Below, one piece after another: positions 63,962-64,000 of a stretch of 64,000 nt of DNA (the first letter of the stretch is position 1; each line of letters opens with the position of its first letter). The stretch is taken from NCBI RefSeq assembly GCF_013409365.1, contig NZ_JACCBA010000001.1:2666001-2730000 (forward strand), read 5' to 3'. Made by a program: the position numbers and the translations under genes. Origin of the DNA: Actinomadura luteofluorescens (GTDB taxonomy: Bacteria; Actinomycetota; Actinomycetes; Streptosporangiales; Streptosporangiaceae). Under the pieces are notes generated by a model. The model made no database searches and was not told where the DNA came from. It was given only the letters and a program-made list of their open reading frames with translations.

Positions 63962-64000
63962 CGCTTACTCACAGGTGTATTGACCGCCGACCAATGCACA

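Overview
The window is high-GC DNA with GTG and ATG starts and frequent 4-nt gene overlaps. It has actinomycete-specific families (DUF397 with Scr1-type regulators, CU044_5270 proteins, BTAD-domain regulators, WYL regulators, KstR-type operators). It fits a filamentous actinomycete of the Thermomonosporaceae/Streptosporangiales kind, Actinomadura-like; the genus is inference. No rRNA, tRNA or CRISPR array was seen.

Layout. 1-9 kb: tail of a MacB/LolD-type ABC exporter, DNA repair (tag), a PhoX-family exported protein, a class I aldolase-like protein and an inositol-phosphatase-like enzyme. 8-19 kb: an SDR and a thiamine-diphosphate enzyme, a LOG-family protein, a TetR-controlled ABC exporter with a strong palindromic operator, a lipoprotein serine protease with PDZ domain, and the RNA-repair pair archease/RtcB in convergent orientation. 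19-24.5 kb: a methylated monoterpene locus (geranyl diphosphate C-methyltransferase and a 2-methylisoborneol-type cyclase) next to a BTAD-methyltransferase fusion and a cytochrome P450; no encapsulin shell gene is present. 26-38 kb: an ECF sigma/CU044_5270 pair, an acyltransferase-TetR block flanked by copies of the end of a LOG gene, the lysine/peptidoglycan genes dapE and dapD with a PPTase between them, a WYL regulator divergent from an epoxide hydrolase, and an AlkZ-like protein.

38-49 kb is the accessory region, with lower GC, many small genes and decayed pieces. It holds a four-gene overlapping operon of a Scr1-type regulator and three DUF397 proteins. It also holds the most notable locus of the window: a 713-residue protein with a long disordered N-terminus and a C-terminal calpain-type cysteine protease domain (C468, H669, N686). 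This is followed by an 86-residue protein, then an orphan copy of the toxin's last ~30 codons with a second 86-residue paralogue, then a third, truncated paralogue. This is the layout of a polymorphic toxin/immunity locus. An unrecognised gene of about 830 codons upstream of it is interrupted by a single-base frameshift.

49-64 kb: a GT4 glycosyltransferase, two MFS transporters and a frameshifted SigJ-like ECF sigma factor beside a carboxymuconolactone-decarboxylase-family gene. Next is a sterol locus in which a reductase and an exported cholesterol oxidase diverge from a region carrying exact matches to both the KstR2 and KstR consensus operators. The window ends with decayed nitrilase and other remnants, a coiled-coil membrane protein, a frameshifted DnaQ-like exonuclease and a second Scr1/DUF397 pair. 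Three otherwise complete genes carry single-base frameshifts in short runs or repeats, so sequencing error should be excluded before they are called dead.
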